From: Sediminibacterium sp.
GTDB lineage: Bacteria; Bacteroidota; Bacteroidia; Chitinophagales; Chitinophagaceae
Assembly (NCBI GenBank): GCA_017537025.1
Contig: JAFWCB010000008.1
Location: forward strand, 186,001 to 250,000
Reading direction: 5' to 3'
DNA length: 64,000 nucleotides
This document shows positions 26,347 to 35,361 of this stretch, in pieces (the first letter of the stretch is position 1; each line of letters starts with the position of its first letter). Position numbers and translations under genes: made by a program. The notes below the pieces were generated by a model. It did not search any database. It worked only from the letters and a program-made list of their open reading frames with translations, and was not told the DNA's origin.

Positions 26347-27576
26347 ATGGCATCTTTAAGAACACAGTTTGAAGTACCCGGAAAAATGAAGACCTGGTCG
26401 TATGCACTCATAGGCATAGGATTAGTAGCCTTATTATTCGGTATGATCACCAAAGGATTCAGTGCCGATGAGCATGAGCAAGTGCATTTCTGGGGAACCT
26501 TAATGTACAATACCATCTTCTTCACCCTTATTTGTAATGCAAGTATGTTCTTTATTTGCGTAACAACCTTAGGTCAGGCAGGTTTTACTCAAAGTTTCCG
26601 TCGTATACCGGAAGCGATCTCTACGCTGGTACCTATTTTTGGCGCCATCACTTTTGCGGTGTTGATGTATATCGTTTTCGGTCACAAACATCATATCTAT
26701 CATTGGTTAGATTCAGAAGCTGTTGCTGCTGACCCTATACTAAATGGTAAGAAAGGTTTTTTGAATCCTACATTCTTTGTTATCTGGACAACCCTCACCA
26801 TAGCTCTTTGGAGTTTCTTAGGATGGAGAGTGCGCCAGTACAGTCGCGAAGCAGATGAAGCACCTATGAGTATAGAGCAAGGTGCTAATTATATATGGAG
26901 AGGAACGATTCGTGCAGCCATGTTCACGGTATGGTTTGCTTTAACGGTGGGTTCCACTATTCCTTGGTTATGGATGATGAGTATCGATGCACACTGGTAT
27001 TCTACTATGTATAGCTGGTACACTTTTGCAAGCTCATTCGTTTCAGGCATGTCGCTAATCGCATTATGGATTATTTATTTGAAGAATAAAGGGTACTTAG
27101 AGTTAACAGGGCAGGAACATTTGCATGATATCGGTAAGTTTATGTTTGCATTTTCTATCTTCTGGACTTATCTCTGGTTCTCTCAGTACATGCTTATTTG
27201 GTACGCTAATATTCCGGAAGAAACGGTGTACTTTAAACATCGTGTACAGGGGCCATATAAAGGAATATTCTTCTTCAACCTAATCATTAACTTCTTATGC
27301 CCTTTGTTGATCTTAATGAAGCGTTCGGCGAAGAGAAATTATACATTAGTAACTTTTATGGCTGTATTAATCATCTTTGGGCACTGGATAGATTTTTACC
27401 AAATGGTGATGGGTTCTTTAAGTAAAGAACATGTAACACTAGGTTGGTTAGATTTTGGAATACTCGCCTTCTTTGTAGGAACATTGATACTATTTGTGGG
27501 AAGATCATTGGCAAGCAAACCTTTGATTGCCAAATATCATCCATTCCTTAAAGAAAGCGTAATTCACCAAGTGTAG
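26347..27576 (+). CDS. actF: Alternative complex III membrane subunit ActF
   Basis: The protein has 409 residues with about ten membrane helices. It is related to ActC and lies in the fixed place after actE. Recognisable segments are KMKTWSYALIGIGLVALLFG, SMFFICVTTLGQAGFTQSFR, FVIWTTLTIALWSFLGWRVR and WFSQYMLIWYANIPEETVYF. In ACIII, ActF packs with ActC and may form a proton path or a second quinone site; no cofactor is bound in known structures. Coding ends 49 nt before coxB, so oxidase transcription probably continues from the ACIII operon. Confidence 0.92.
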   Translation: MASLRTQFEVPGKMKTWSYALIGIGLVALLFGMITKGFSADEHEQVHFWGTLMYNTIFFTLICNASMFFICVTTLGQAGFTQSFRRIPEAISTLVPIFGAITFAVLMYIVFGHKHHIYHWLDSEAVAADPILNGKKGFLNPTFFVIWTTLTIALWSFLGWRVRQYSREADEAPMSIEQGANYIWRGTIRAAMFTVWFALTVGSTIPWLWMMSIDAHWYSTMYSWYTFASSFVSGMSLIALWIIYLKNKGYLELTGQEHLHDIGKFMFAFSIFWTYLWFSQYMLIWYANIPEETVYFKHRVQGPYKGIFFFNLIINFLCPLLILMKRSAKRNYTLVTFMAVLIIFGHWIDFYQMVMGSLSKEHVTLGWLDFGILAFFVGTLILFVGRSLASKPLIAKYHPFLKESVIHQV

Positions 27577-27625
27577 TAAACGTTTCGAAGAATTAATTGT
27601 AGAATAAGATAATATTCATCATACT

Positions 27626-28696
27626 ATGACAATGTTTTTAATCATCGCGGTAACGGTTCTTGTTTTTGTAGTCATTTTTCAGATTGCAAAAGCAAGTGAA
27701 TATGTAGCAGTTCTCAAAGGAGAGGAAAAAACCCGCAAGCAGGATAATAAGATCAATGGATTTATGATGGTTACCTTTTTGGTACTCGGGCTGGTAGGCG
27801 TATGGTACTGCAATGAACTTTACTATAAGAAAACCTTACTTGTGCACGATGCGGCCAGTGTAGAAGGCGCCAGGGTAGATTCTATGTTATGGGTAACATT
27901 AGCAGTAACAGGTGTAGTATTTATTGCTACACAAATTGTACTATTCTGGTTCGCTTATAAATATCAAGAAAGCGATACACGCAAAGTATATTATTTCCCA
28001 CATAACAATAAGTTAGAAGTTATTTGGACGGTAGTACCTGCTATTGCACTTACCGTGCTTGTAGTTATTGGATTACGTAACTGGTTCCTATTTACCGGCG
28101 ATGCTCCTAAAAATGCGATGGTTGTAGAAGTAACCGGTAAACAATTCGGTTGGATTTACAGATATCCCGGTAAAGATGGTGTATTGGGCAAGAAATATTT
28201 CAAGAATATCGATAATGCTGCTAATCCATTAGGATTAATATGGGAAGATAAAATGGTGCAAGATGATATAGTGATGGAGCAAACAATGTATCTGGTGAAA
28301 GGGAAGCCGGTTAAGTTAGTAATCGGTTCCAGAGATGTCATTCATGATGTAGGCTTATCTCATTTTAGAATGAAAATGGATGCAGTACCGGGTATACCTA
28401 CTACTATGTGGTTTACGCCAAAGTATACTACAAAGGAAATGAAAGAGATTACAGGTAATCCTAATTTCCAGTATGAAATCAGTTGCGATCAAATGTGTGG
28501 TAACGGACATTATTCTATGAAAGGTGTAATTGATGTATTAGATCAGGAAGAATTTGACGCTAAAATGGCCGGTTTGAAACCTGCCTACGTAACCGCATTC
28601 CCTGAAAAAACTCCGAATGCTACTAAATCGGCAGATACGGTTAAAATAGTAGCTAAGGCCGTTGAACCTGCAGCAAAAGTTGTTGCAAAAATGTAG
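27626..28696 (+). CDS. coxB: Cytochrome c oxidase subunit II (CuA)
   Basis: The protein has 356 residues. Membrane segments lie at the N-terminus and at about residues 50-70 and 88-110. The CuA site is complete: an upstream His in DVGLSHFRMKMDAVPG and the loop CDQMCGNGHYSM (Cys-x3-Cys-x3-His-x2-Met). The aromatic electron-entry patch near WIYRYPG is present. The C-terminal tail is Ala/Lys-rich. It takes electrons from ActE or ActA. The gene sits 49 nt after actF and 54 nt before coxA. A hairpin separates coxB and coxA. Confidence 0.95.
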   Translation: MTMFLIIAVTVLVFVVIFQIAKASEYVAVLKGEEKTRKQDNKINGFMMVTFLVLGLVGVWYCNELYYKKTLLVHDAASVEGARVDSMLWVTLAVTGVVFIATQIVLFWFAYKYQESDTRKVYYFPHNNKLEVIWTVVPAIALTVLVVIGLRNWFLFTGDAPKNAMVVEVTGKQFGWIYRYPGKDGVLGKKYFKNIDNAANPLGLIWEDKMVQDDIVMEQTMYLVKGKPVKLVIGSRDVIHDVGLSHFRMKMDAVPGIPTTMWFTPKYTTKEMKEITGNPNFQYEISCDQMCGNGHYSMKGVIDVLDQEEFDAKMAGLKPAYVTAFPEKTPNATKSADTVKIVAKAVEPAAKVVAKM

Positions 28697-28703
28697 AACA
28701 AAT

Positions 28704-28729
28704 AACAACCACTTATAGTAGCGGTTGTT
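28704..28729 (+). other. Intergenic hairpin between coxB and coxA
   Basis: AACAACC pairs with GGTTGTT around an inner part that can extend the stem (CCACT/AGCGG). There is no long T-run, so it is unlikely to be a full terminator. It could tune mRNA processing or stability between the two subunits. Confidence 0.4.
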
Positions 28730-28750
28730 TACATAAACAAAGAACAGTGT

Positions 28751-30574
28751 ATGAGTAACGAAGCCGTTTTCCAAGCTCCTGCGGCAGCAGGTACGCACCA
28801 CGATGTACATGGTGATCATCATGGTGAGCACCATCATCATGAAACCTTCATCACGAAGTATGTTTTTAGTCAGGATCACAAAATGATTGCTAAACAATTC
28901 CTGATCACAGGGATGGTATGGGCAGTATTAGGTGGTTTGATGAGCGTACTTTTCCGTTTGCAAATTGGTTATCCTGATGCAAATTTCCCCTGGTTACAAG
29001 ATTTATTAGGTAAGTGGTGGGCTGAAGGTGGTAAAATTACCCCACAAGCTTATTATGCATTAGTAACTACCCATGGTACCGTTTTGGTATTCTTTGTATT
29101 AACAGCGGGTTTAAGTGGAACTTTTGCGAACTTCCTTATTCCATTGCAGGTAGGAGCGCGCGATATGGCTTCTCCGTTTATGAACATGCTGAGCTATTGG
29201 TTCTTTTTTACTGCCAGTGTGGTAATGTTATCTTCCATTTTTGTGGAGAATGGACCATTTAGTGGCGGTTGGACTGCCTACCCTCCTTTAAGTGCTTTGG
29301 GTGATGCCTCACCGGGTTCTAAAACAGGTATGGATTTGTGGTTGATATCTATGGCATTATTCGTAGTATCTTCTTTATTAGGCGGATTAAATTATATCGC
29401 AACGGTATTGAATATGCGTACTAAGGGTATGAGCATGACGCGCTTACCACTTACCATCTGGGCCTTATTCTTCACCGCAGTATTAGGAGTACTTTCTTTC
29501 CCTGTATTATTCTCTGGTTTTATTCTATTGATATTTGATAGAAACTTCGGAACCAGCTTCTACTTGTCAGATATTTTTGTAAATGGAGTTGGCGCTTTAC
29601 CTAATGAAGGCGGAAGTGCTATTTTATACCAACACTTATTCTGGTTCTTAGGTCACCCTGAAGTATATATTATCCTATTACCTGCCATGGGTATGGTGTC
29701 GGAAATATTGTCTGTAAACTCACGTAAACCAATTTTCGGGTATATGGCGATGATTGGATCTTTGTTTGCCATTGCGATACTTGCATTCTTGGTATGGGCA
29801 CACCATATGTTTGTAACCGGATTAAATCCTTTCTTAGGCTCAATCTTCGTGTTGCTTACTTTGTTAATTGCTGTTCCTTCTGCTATCAAGGTGTTTAACT
29901 GGATCACTACTTTATGGAGAGGTAATATTCGATTTACACCAGGTATGCTCTTCGCTATCGGTTTTGTAAGTTTATTTATCTCCGGCGGCTTAACCGGTAT
30001 CTGGTTAGGAAACTCTGCTCTAGATATTCACTTGCATGATACCTATTTTGTGATCGCGCATTTCCATATTGTAATGGGTGTTGCTAGTATGTTCGGTATG
30101 TTTGCCGGTATCTATCATTGGTTCCCTAAAATGTACGGTCGCTACCTCAACAATAATTTAGGATATATCCATTTCTGGATTACGATTGCAGGTGCTTACA
30201 TGATATTCTGGCCTATGCACTATGAGGGCTTAGCAGGTATGCCACGTAGATATTACGATTACAGTGTTTGGGAAAGCTTTAAGCAATTTGCAGATTTGAA
30301 TCGTTTTATCAGCACGGTTGCCATGATTGTGTTCGCTGTTCAAATTTTATTCCTGGTTAATTTCTTCTACTCTATTTTCAAAGGAAGAAAAGTGACTACA
30401 CAAAATCCTTGGGGCTCGAATACTTTAGAGTGGACTACACCCATCAATCCCGGTCATGGTAACTGGGTAGGTGAAATTCCGGAAGTATATCGTTGGGCAT
30501 ATGATTATGGTAAAGATGGAAAAGAATTTATTCCTCAAACAAAACCTATTGGCGACGATGAGAGTCACCATTAA
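28751..30574 (+). CDS. coxA: Cytochrome c oxidase subunit I (haem-copper oxidase)
   Basis: The protein has 607 residues and at least twelve membrane helices. Haem-a ligand context is TTHGTVLVFF. The CuB and Tyr-His site reads FLGHPEVYIILLPAMG, the CuB histidines are in VWAHHMFVTG, and haem ligands lie in HDTYFVIAHFHIVMG. The Glu of the GHPEVY motif is not a D-channel residue; the family type needs alignment. The N-terminus is unusually His-rich (THHDVHGDHHGEHHHHETF) before the first helix. The enzyme reduces oxygen to water and pumps protons. A terminator follows directly. Confidence 0.96.
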   Translation: MSNEAVFQAPAAAGTHHDVHGDHHGEHHHHETFITKYVFSQDHKMIAKQFLITGMVWAVLGGLMSVLFRLQIGYPDANFPWLQDLLGKWWAEGGKITPQAYYALVTTHGTVLVFFVLTAGLSGTFANFLIPLQVGARDMASPFMNMLSYWFFFTASVVMLSSIFVENGPFSGGWTAYPPLSALGDASPGSKTGMDLWLISMALFVVSSLLGGLNYIATVLNMRTKGMSMTRLPLTIWALFFTAVLGVLSFPVLFSGFILLIFDRNFGTSFYLSDIFVNGVGALPNEGGSAILYQHLFWFLGHPEVYIILLPAMGMVSEILSVNSRKPIFGYMAMIGSLFAIAILAFLVWAHHMFVTGLNPFLGSIFVLLTLLIAVPSAIKVFNWITTLWRGNIRFTPGMLFAIGFVSLFISGGLTGIWLGNSALDIHLHDTYFVIAHFHIVMGVASMFGMFAGIYHWFPKMYGRYLNNNLGYIHFWITIAGAYMIFWPMHYEGLAGMPRRYYDYSVWESFKQFADLNRFISTVAMIVFAVQILFLVNFFYSIFKGRKVTTQNPWGSNTLEWTTPINPGHGNWVGEIPEVYRWAYDYGKDGKEFIPQTKPIGDDESHH

Positions 30575-30590
30575 TTAGCATAAGATTCTC

Positions 30591-30623
30591 AATGCTCCCG
30601 GCAAAAATCGGGAGCATTGTTTT
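30591..30623 (+). terminator. Rho-independent terminator after coxA
   Basis: A perfect 10-bp stem AATGCTCCCG/CGGGAGCATT with an 8-nt loop, then GTTTTAAT. It lies 17 nt after the coxA stop and ends the ACIII-coxBA transcript. Confidence 0.9.
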
Positions 30624-30643
30624 AATAGCCTTTACTGCCATTC

Positions 30644-31549
30644 ATGATAAAAACTTCGGATACACCGGTACATTCAACTTCTTTTTCACTTGCTACAAAA
30701 GTGAAAGACTATTTCGCGTTAATTAAATTCACTTTGAGTTTTACGGTAGTATTCTCTTGTGTTATTTGTTATTTACTTGCACCTAGAGTTGTGGCTTATG
30801 ATTGGGTAATGATTATTATGCTTTTTATAGCCGGTATGTTGGTTACGGGTAGTGCAAACGCTATTAATCAAGCTGTTGAAAAAGATACGGATGCCATGAT
30901 GAAGAGAACAGCCAAGCGCCCAGTAGCCAGTGGTGCTATGTCTGTTTCGGAGGCATTAACTTTTGCAACCATTGCCGGTATTGCGGGTGTGTTGATGATG
31001 TGGTATTTTTTCAATCTATCATCTGCCCTTCTTTCCGCTTTCAGCCTTGTACTTTATGCTTTCATTTATACCCCACTAAAAAAGATAAATTCAATTGCTG
31101 TTTTAGTAGGAGCGCTACCGGGTGCTTTGCCTTGTTTAATTGGCTGGGTTGCTGGTAACGACGATTTTTCAGCCGGAGGTTGGGTATTATTCGGCATGCA
31201 ATTTTTATGGCAGTTCCCTCATTTTTGGGCAATAGCCTGGGTAGCACATAATGATTACACAACAGCAGGGTTTAAATTATTACCTGCTAAAAGCGGCCCC
31301 ACAAAATTTACTGCTGTTCAAACAGTAATGTACTCAGTACTCATGATTCCGGTAGGGGTATTGCCCTATTATTTCGGACTAACAGGTATCATTAGTTTAT
31401 GGATAGTGATGGCTTGCAATATTATTATGGTTATTCAGAGCATGCGCTTATATATGAATATGGATGTGAAAGCGGCCAGAAGAGTTATGTTTAGTAGTTA
31501 TATCTATTTACCGATTGTACTTTTGGCATTGTTGGCAGATAAGGGATGA
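30644..31549 (+). CDS. ctaB: Haem O synthase (protohaem IX farnesyltransferase)
   Basis: The protein has 301 residues and is a UbiA-type prenyltransferase with about eight or nine membrane helices. The first Asp-rich motif reads NAINQAVEKDTDAMMKRT (Asn-x(n)-D-x-D). The following KRPVASGAMS is the family signature. A second region, FWAIAWVAHNDYTTAGFKLL, matches the second conserved stretch. It makes haem O from haem B, the first step to haem A for the oxidase encoded upstream. The gene follows the coxA terminator by 20 nt and begins the second oxidase transcript. Confidence 0.93.
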   Translation: MIKTSDTPVHSTSFSLATKVKDYFALIKFTLSFTVVFSCVICYLLAPRVVAYDWVMIIMLFIAGMLVTGSANAINQAVEKDTDAMMKRTAKRPVASGAMSVSEALTFATIAGIAGVLMMWYFFNLSSALLSAFSLVLYAFIYTPLKKINSIAVLVGALPGALPCLIGWVAGNDDFSAGGWVLFGMQFLWQFPHFWAIAWVAHNDYTTAGFKLLPAKSGPTKFTAVQTVMYSVLMIPVGVLPYYFGLTGIISLWIVMACNIIMVIQSMRLYMNMDVKAARRVMFSSYIYLPIVLLALLADKG

Positions 31550-31629
31550 TATCAGGTAATAGGTTATAGGTAACAGGTTATAGGGGATAGGGAAAAGGTG
31601 TAAGTTATTTATCTCGAGAATTTAGAATT

Positions 31630-32208
31630 ATGTTATTAAGTGATAATATGACAGAGGAAAAAAGAATTCATCCGCACAAATTTACCTTATGGGTAGCTAT
31701 GGGCAGTATCGTGATGATGTTTGCTGGTTTAACAAGTGCGTATATCGTGAAAAAGAACCAGAGTAGTTGGTTGGAATTTGAGTTACCTAAGATTTTCTGG
31801 TACTCAACTTTGGTAATACTACTCAGCAGCGTAACTATTCATTTAGCAGGTAAATCTTTCAAGGCCCGCGAAATGGGTAGATATAGAAACTTGATAACGA
31901 TTACTGCAGGTTTAGGTGTACTTTTTATGGTATTGCAAGTACTCGGCTTTCAAAACCTCGAGCAGAGAAATATTGCCTTAACAGGGGTAAAGAGTAATTC
32001 AGCCGCTTCTTTCTTATTTGTTATTACCGGTTTGCATATGCTTCACGTACTGGGTGGCGTAATAGCTATTTTAGTGATTTTTATCAGAGCTTATGCCGGA
32101 AGAGTAAAGCAATATAGTAGTATATCGATAGATTTAGTGAGTACTTATTGGCATTTTGTAGATATACTTTGGATTTATTTATTCATATTCTATAATTGGA
32201 TCGGATAA
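31630..32208 (+). CDS. Haem-copper oxidase subunit III, first copy
   Basis: The protein has 192 residues and five membrane helices, in line with short subunit III (CyoC/CtaE-like). Conserved features include FAGLTSAYIV in helix 1, FLFVITGLHMLHVLGGVI and the C-terminal YWHFVDILWIYLFI. It stabilises the core and aids proton uptake. A possible start is the ATG at 31630; the Met at 31648 is an alternative. Two subunit III genes stand side by side here and this one is the shorter. Confidence 0.88.
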   Translation: MLLSDNMTEEKRIHPHKFTLWVAMGSIVMMFAGLTSAYIVKKNQSSWLEFELPKIFWYSTLVILLSSVTIHLAGKSFKAREMGRYRNLITITAGLGVLFMVLQVLGFQNLEQRNIALTGVKSNSAASFLFVITGLHMLHVLGGVIAILVIFIRAYAGRVKQYSSISIDLVSTYWHFVDILWIYLFIFYNWIG

Positions 32209-32283
32209 ACATAAAAAAGTTGACTTTTATGCAGCTTTTTTGGCGTCTAGCCAATACTTTTGTAAACGAAACGAACGAGCGTT

Positions 32284-32964
32284 ATGGCAACAACTGCAAC
32301 AGCACCGGGTACTAAATTATGGGGAGGTGGTAAAAGCCCCTTTAACGTAGAGTATGGCAAACTTATGATGTGGTATTTTCTCATGAGTGATGCCTTTACA
32401 TTCGGTGCATTTTTGATTTCTTATGGAACTATCCGTTTTTCAACAAATGGATGGCCCGACCCTAATGAAGTGTTTAAAAGCTTTCCATTTGCACCGGAAG
32501 GGGTACACGCTCCATTGGTTTTTGTGAGTATCATGACTTTCATCCTAATTATCAGCTCTGTTACGATGGTATTGGCTGTACATGCAGGTCATAATATGGA
32601 TAAAAAAGGAGTAGTAAAAAATTTGATATGGACGATTATTGGAGGCCTAGCTTTCTTAAGTTGTCAGGCTTGGGAGTGGACGCATTTACACCATGAAGGT
32701 GCTTGGTGGGGCGCTAATCCTTTCCTCAATCATGATGGTACGGCATCGTCTACAAACTTCACCAATTATTTCTTTACGATTACCGGTTTCCATGGTTTCC
32801 ATGTATTTTCTGGAGTGATTATTAATATCGTGATGTTGATCATGACGCTTACTGATCAGTTTGAGAAAAGGGGTCATTATTTAATGATTGAGAAAGCAGG
32901 TTTGTACTGGCACTTTGTAGATTTAGTATGGGTATTTGTATTTACTTGTTTTTATTTGATCTAA
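32284..32964 (+). CDS. coxC: Cytochrome c oxidase subunit III, second copy
   Basis: The protein has 226 residues. Membrane segments begin with MMWYFLMSDAFTFGAFLISY. The signature FFTITGFHGFHVFSGVI and the terminal YWHFVDLVWVFVFTCFYLI identify subunit III. A Glu within a helix (CQAWEWTHLHHEG) is the usual conserved Glu near the D-channel entrance. Its presence after the 192-residue paralogue matches many Bacteroidota caa3-type loci, where both proteins occur. It is in the same transcript as the subunit IV gene. Confidence 0.92.
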   Translation: MATTATAPGTKLWGGGKSPFNVEYGKLMMWYFLMSDAFTFGAFLISYGTIRFSTNGWPDPNEVFKSFPFAPEGVHAPLVFVSIMTFILIISSVTMVLAVHAGHNMDKKGVVKNLIWTIIGGLAFLSCQAWEWTHLHHEGAWWGANPFLNHDGTASSTNFTNYFFTITGFHGFHVFSGVIINIVMLIMTLTDQFEKRGHYLMIEKAGLYWHFVDLVWVFVFTCFYLI

Positions 32965-33005
32965 TTCATAATTCATAATTTTTAAGTCGTAATTCTTAAC
33001 TGAAT

Positions 33006-33479
33006 ATGGAACATACAGCAGAACATCAAGAGCATAGTGGCGGCGGTACCAAAGAAATAGTAAAAGTAACAATCATACTTACTGTACTTACCATTATTGA
33101 ATTGATTTTAGGATTTTGGATGATAAGTATACCCTTGGAAAGAGCAAGTTTTAGGTTAGCTGTCAAAGGTACAATCGTGATTTTGATGTTGGCCAAAGCA
33201 TTTTATATCGTAGCCTATTTTATGCATTTGAAGCATGAGATCAAGAATATGATCATGACCATCGTTGTGCCTTTAGCATTATTTATTTGGTTTATCGTGG
33301 CCTTCTTATATGATGGTAATTCCTTCCGCAACCTTCGGAACACGTATGATCCGCATTTTAAAGAACAAAGTACCATTAAAGTTGAAAAGAAAGAGCATGA
33401 TAGTGAAGCAAAGCACGAAGAGGCGAAGCCAAACGGAGTGAAGGATGGTAAACAAGATGAAAAGAAAGCAACTCATTAA
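33006..33479 (+). CDS. Cytochrome c oxidase subunit IV-like protein
   Basis: The protein has 157 residues and three membrane helices: VTIILTVLTIIELILGFWMI, TIVILMLAKAFYIVAYFMHL and TIVVPLALFIWFIVAFLYDG. This is the prokaryotic subunit IV fold, an accessory subunit. The tail (after about residue 115) is strongly charged, with repeated Glu/Lys and His (KEHDSEAKHEEAKPNG). A terminator follows. Confidence 0.9.
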   Translation: MEHTAEHQEHSGGGTKEIVKVTIILTVLTIIELILGFWMISIPLERASFRLAVKGTIVILMLAKAFYIVAYFMHLKHEIKNMIMTIVVPLALFIWFIVAFLYDGNSFRNLRNTYDPHFKEQSTIKVEKKEHDSEAKHEEAKPNGVKDGKQDEKKATH

Positions 33480-33508
33480 GAGTTAATAACTGTATTTCAA
33501 TTTTTAAG

Positions 33509-33540
33509 AAACCATCCCATTTGTAAAGGGGTGGTTTTTA
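33509..33540 (+). terminator. Rho-independent terminator after the subunit IV gene
   Basis: AAACCATCCC pairs with GGGGTGGTTT (one G-U pair) around a roughly 9-nt loop, then TTTATTT. The SCO gene starts 11 nt later, so it is reached by read-through or by its own promoter. Confidence 0.8.
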
Positions 33541-33550
33541 TTTAGATGCT

Positions 33551-34363
33551 ATGAATAGAAAAGCCATTTTAGGAGTTTTACTAGCCTTAGGAGTACCGCT
33601 TGGATGCTATTGGATTTTAAAATATAATAGCGATAATGCGGTAAATATGCCAAGAAAATATCTTTTAGATACTGTTGTTACAAGGGTTGAGAAAGGGAAA
33701 GAAATAACAGATAGTATCTGGCATAAAACTGCGAATATTAGTTTAGTGAATCAGTTAGGGGATACCGTGAGCCTATATGATAAGCAAGGAAAGATTATTG
33801 TAATAGATTTCTTTTTTACAAGTTGTAGAAGTATTTGTCCGCGTATGACTCAAAACATGCTCACCTTACAGCAGTCTTTTAAAAAAGGAGGAAATGTTCG
33901 GAACAAAATAGATACTTCTATTGTTCAATTTATATCATTCACTGTAGATCCGGAAAGAGATACTGCTCAGGTGTTAAAAAATTATGCAGATAGATTTGGT
34001 GTAAATCATGATAATTGGTGGATGTTAACGGGAGATAAGAAGAAAATCTATGATTTTGCATTTGAGCAATTGAAAGTTGATAAATTCAGTGAGGAACCTA
34101 TTAGCCCTGATTTTGTACATACCAGCCGCTTTGTTGTTCTCGATAAAGATTATAGAGTAAGGGGATATTATAATGGATTAGATTCAGCAGATATAAAAAA
34201 ACTAGCAAGGGATATTGGATTGCTCATGCTGGAAAAGGATAAGAAAAAGAAGAGTGGAATTTTTCAAAAAATCATTGATTTAAGTTGGTTGTGGCTAATA
34301 GTAGCACTTTCAGTTTCATTTTTTATGATCTACCTGAATCAAAGAAGAAAAATTAACGGCTAA
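33551..34363 (+). CDS. SCO1/SenC copper chaperone for CuA assembly
   Basis: The protein has 270 residues. An N-terminal membrane anchor is followed by a thioredoxin-like fold with the copper-binding Cys pair in FTSCRSICPRMT (CxxxC) and the His in DFVHTSRFVVLDKD. A second hydrophobic segment lies near the C-terminus (LSWLWLIVALSVSFFMIYLN), unlike the usual single-anchor SCO protein. It delivers copper to the CuA site of subunit II. It is followed 10 nt later by the DUF420 gene. Confidence 0.9.
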   Translation: MNRKAILGVLLALGVPLGCYWILKYNSDNAVNMPRKYLLDTVVTRVEKGKEITDSIWHKTANISLVNQLGDTVSLYDKQGKIIVIDFFFTSCRSICPRMTQNMLTLQQSFKKGGNVRNKIDTSIVQFISFTVDPERDTAQVLKNYADRFGVNHDNWWMLTGDKKKIYDFAFEQLKVDKFSEEPISPDFVHTSRFVVLDKDYRVRGYYNGLDSADIKKLARDIGLLMLEKDKKKKSGIFQKIIDLSWLWLIVALSVSFFMIYLNQRRKING

Positions 34364-34373
34364 AAAAAAGAAT

Positions 34374-34958
34374 ATGCTAGCACCGGTACTAAAAAAGAAT
34401 GATAAGCAAGCTGCTTGGTTAATTGGTATTTTTTCAGTAGTTGTTTTTGCGGTGGTTGTGTCTTTGGGCAGGATCAAGCTAAACGTAAATGTGGGCTTTA
34501 ATGTTCACATTTTCGCTGCTGCTAATGCTATTATTAATTCTGTTATTGCTGTTTTATTGATAGCCGCATTGGTAGCAGTAAAGCAAAATAATTATTTGTT
34601 GCACAAGCGGTTGATGATGACGGCGCTTATACTTTCGATCCTTTTTTTGGTATCGTATATAGCGCATCATTTGCTGGCAGGTGAAGCTAAGTTTGGTGAT
34701 ATAGATCATGATGGATTAATTGTGGAAGAAGAAAAAGTAGCCGTTGGTAAACTCCGCTATCTATATTACTTCATTTTAGTAACACATATTTTCTTAGCTG
34801 CAGTAATCCTACCATTTATTCTGTTCACAGCATATCGAGCATTAACCGCAAAATTTACCATACATAAGAAATTGGCAAAAATAACTTGGCCCTTGTGGCT
34901 CTATGTTGCTATCACTGGTCCGGTTGTATACTGGCTCATACATCCATACTATACTTAG
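34374..34958 (+). CDS. DUF420 membrane protein, oxidase assembly-associated
   Basis: The protein has 194 residues and four or five membrane helices. Conserved features are the paired His in NYLLHKRLMMTALILSILFL and YIAHHLLAGEAKFG, the helix TPR-free segment YYFILVTHIFLAAVILPFI and HKKLAKITWPLWLYVAITG. DUF420 proteins lie next to SCO and oxidase genes and are thought to help oxidase maturation, with the histidines as possible haem or copper ligands. The precise reaction is unknown. It closes the respiratory block. Confidence 0.88.
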   Translation: MLAPVLKKNDKQAAWLIGIFSVVVFAVVVSLGRIKLNVNVGFNVHIFAAANAIINSVIAVLLIAALVAVKQNNYLLHKRLMMTALILSILFLVSYIAHHLLAGEAKFGDIDHDGLIVEEEKVAVGKLRYLYYFILVTHIFLAAVILPFILFTAYRALTAKFTIHKKLAKITWPLWLYVAITGPVVYWLIHPYYT

Positions 34959-34971
34959 TGCATAGTGCCTC

Positions 34972-35304
34972 TCAAGTACCTTTCTTCGTTAGCACTAATA
35001 ATTCATTTGCCTGTACTTCGGTAATATATCTTTTTACACCTTGCTTATCTACATAAGAACGATTAATTAATTTTCCTTCAACTACAACTTCAGTTCCTTT
35101 TACCATTAGTTTCTCCGCAATATCAGCTAGTTTGCCCCAGGCAACTACACTGTGCCATTGGGTATCGGTAACTTTTTCTCCTTTTGAATTGCGATAGGTT
35201 TCGTTAGTTGCAACACTAAGATGAGCAACCCGTTTTTCTTCTCCGATATTTTTAATATCTGGGTTTTGCCCTAGATTACCGATCAATTGTACTTTGTTTT
35301 TCAT
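34972..35304 (-). CDS. ssb: Single-stranded DNA-binding protein, short form
   Basis: From ATG at 35304 the protein has 110 residues: MKNKVQLIGNLGQNPDIKN, then the OB-fold with VAHLSVATNE, DTQWHSVVAWGKLADIAEKL and TEVVVEGKLINRSY. It ends LLVLTKKGT, so the usual Gly/Pro linker and acidic tip (DDDIPF-like) that recruits partner proteins is missing. The frame extends to 35367, but the added 21 residues do not resemble SSB. It is probably a paralogue, as a main SSB normally carries the tail. The spacer upstream holds an inverted repeat and a shared regulatory motif. Its stop lies 13 nt from the convergent DUF420 stop. Confidence 0.88.
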   Translation of the reverse strand: MKNKVQLIGNLGQNPDIKNIGEEKRVAHLSVATNETYRNSKGEKVTDTQWHSVVAWGKLADIAEKLMVKGTEVVVEGKLINRSYVDKQGVKRYITEVQANELLVLTKKGT

Positions 35305-35361
35305 TTTTTTTATTTTTATGTATGTAAATATGCGATAGTTCGTGTAAGTGGGGGGAATTTT

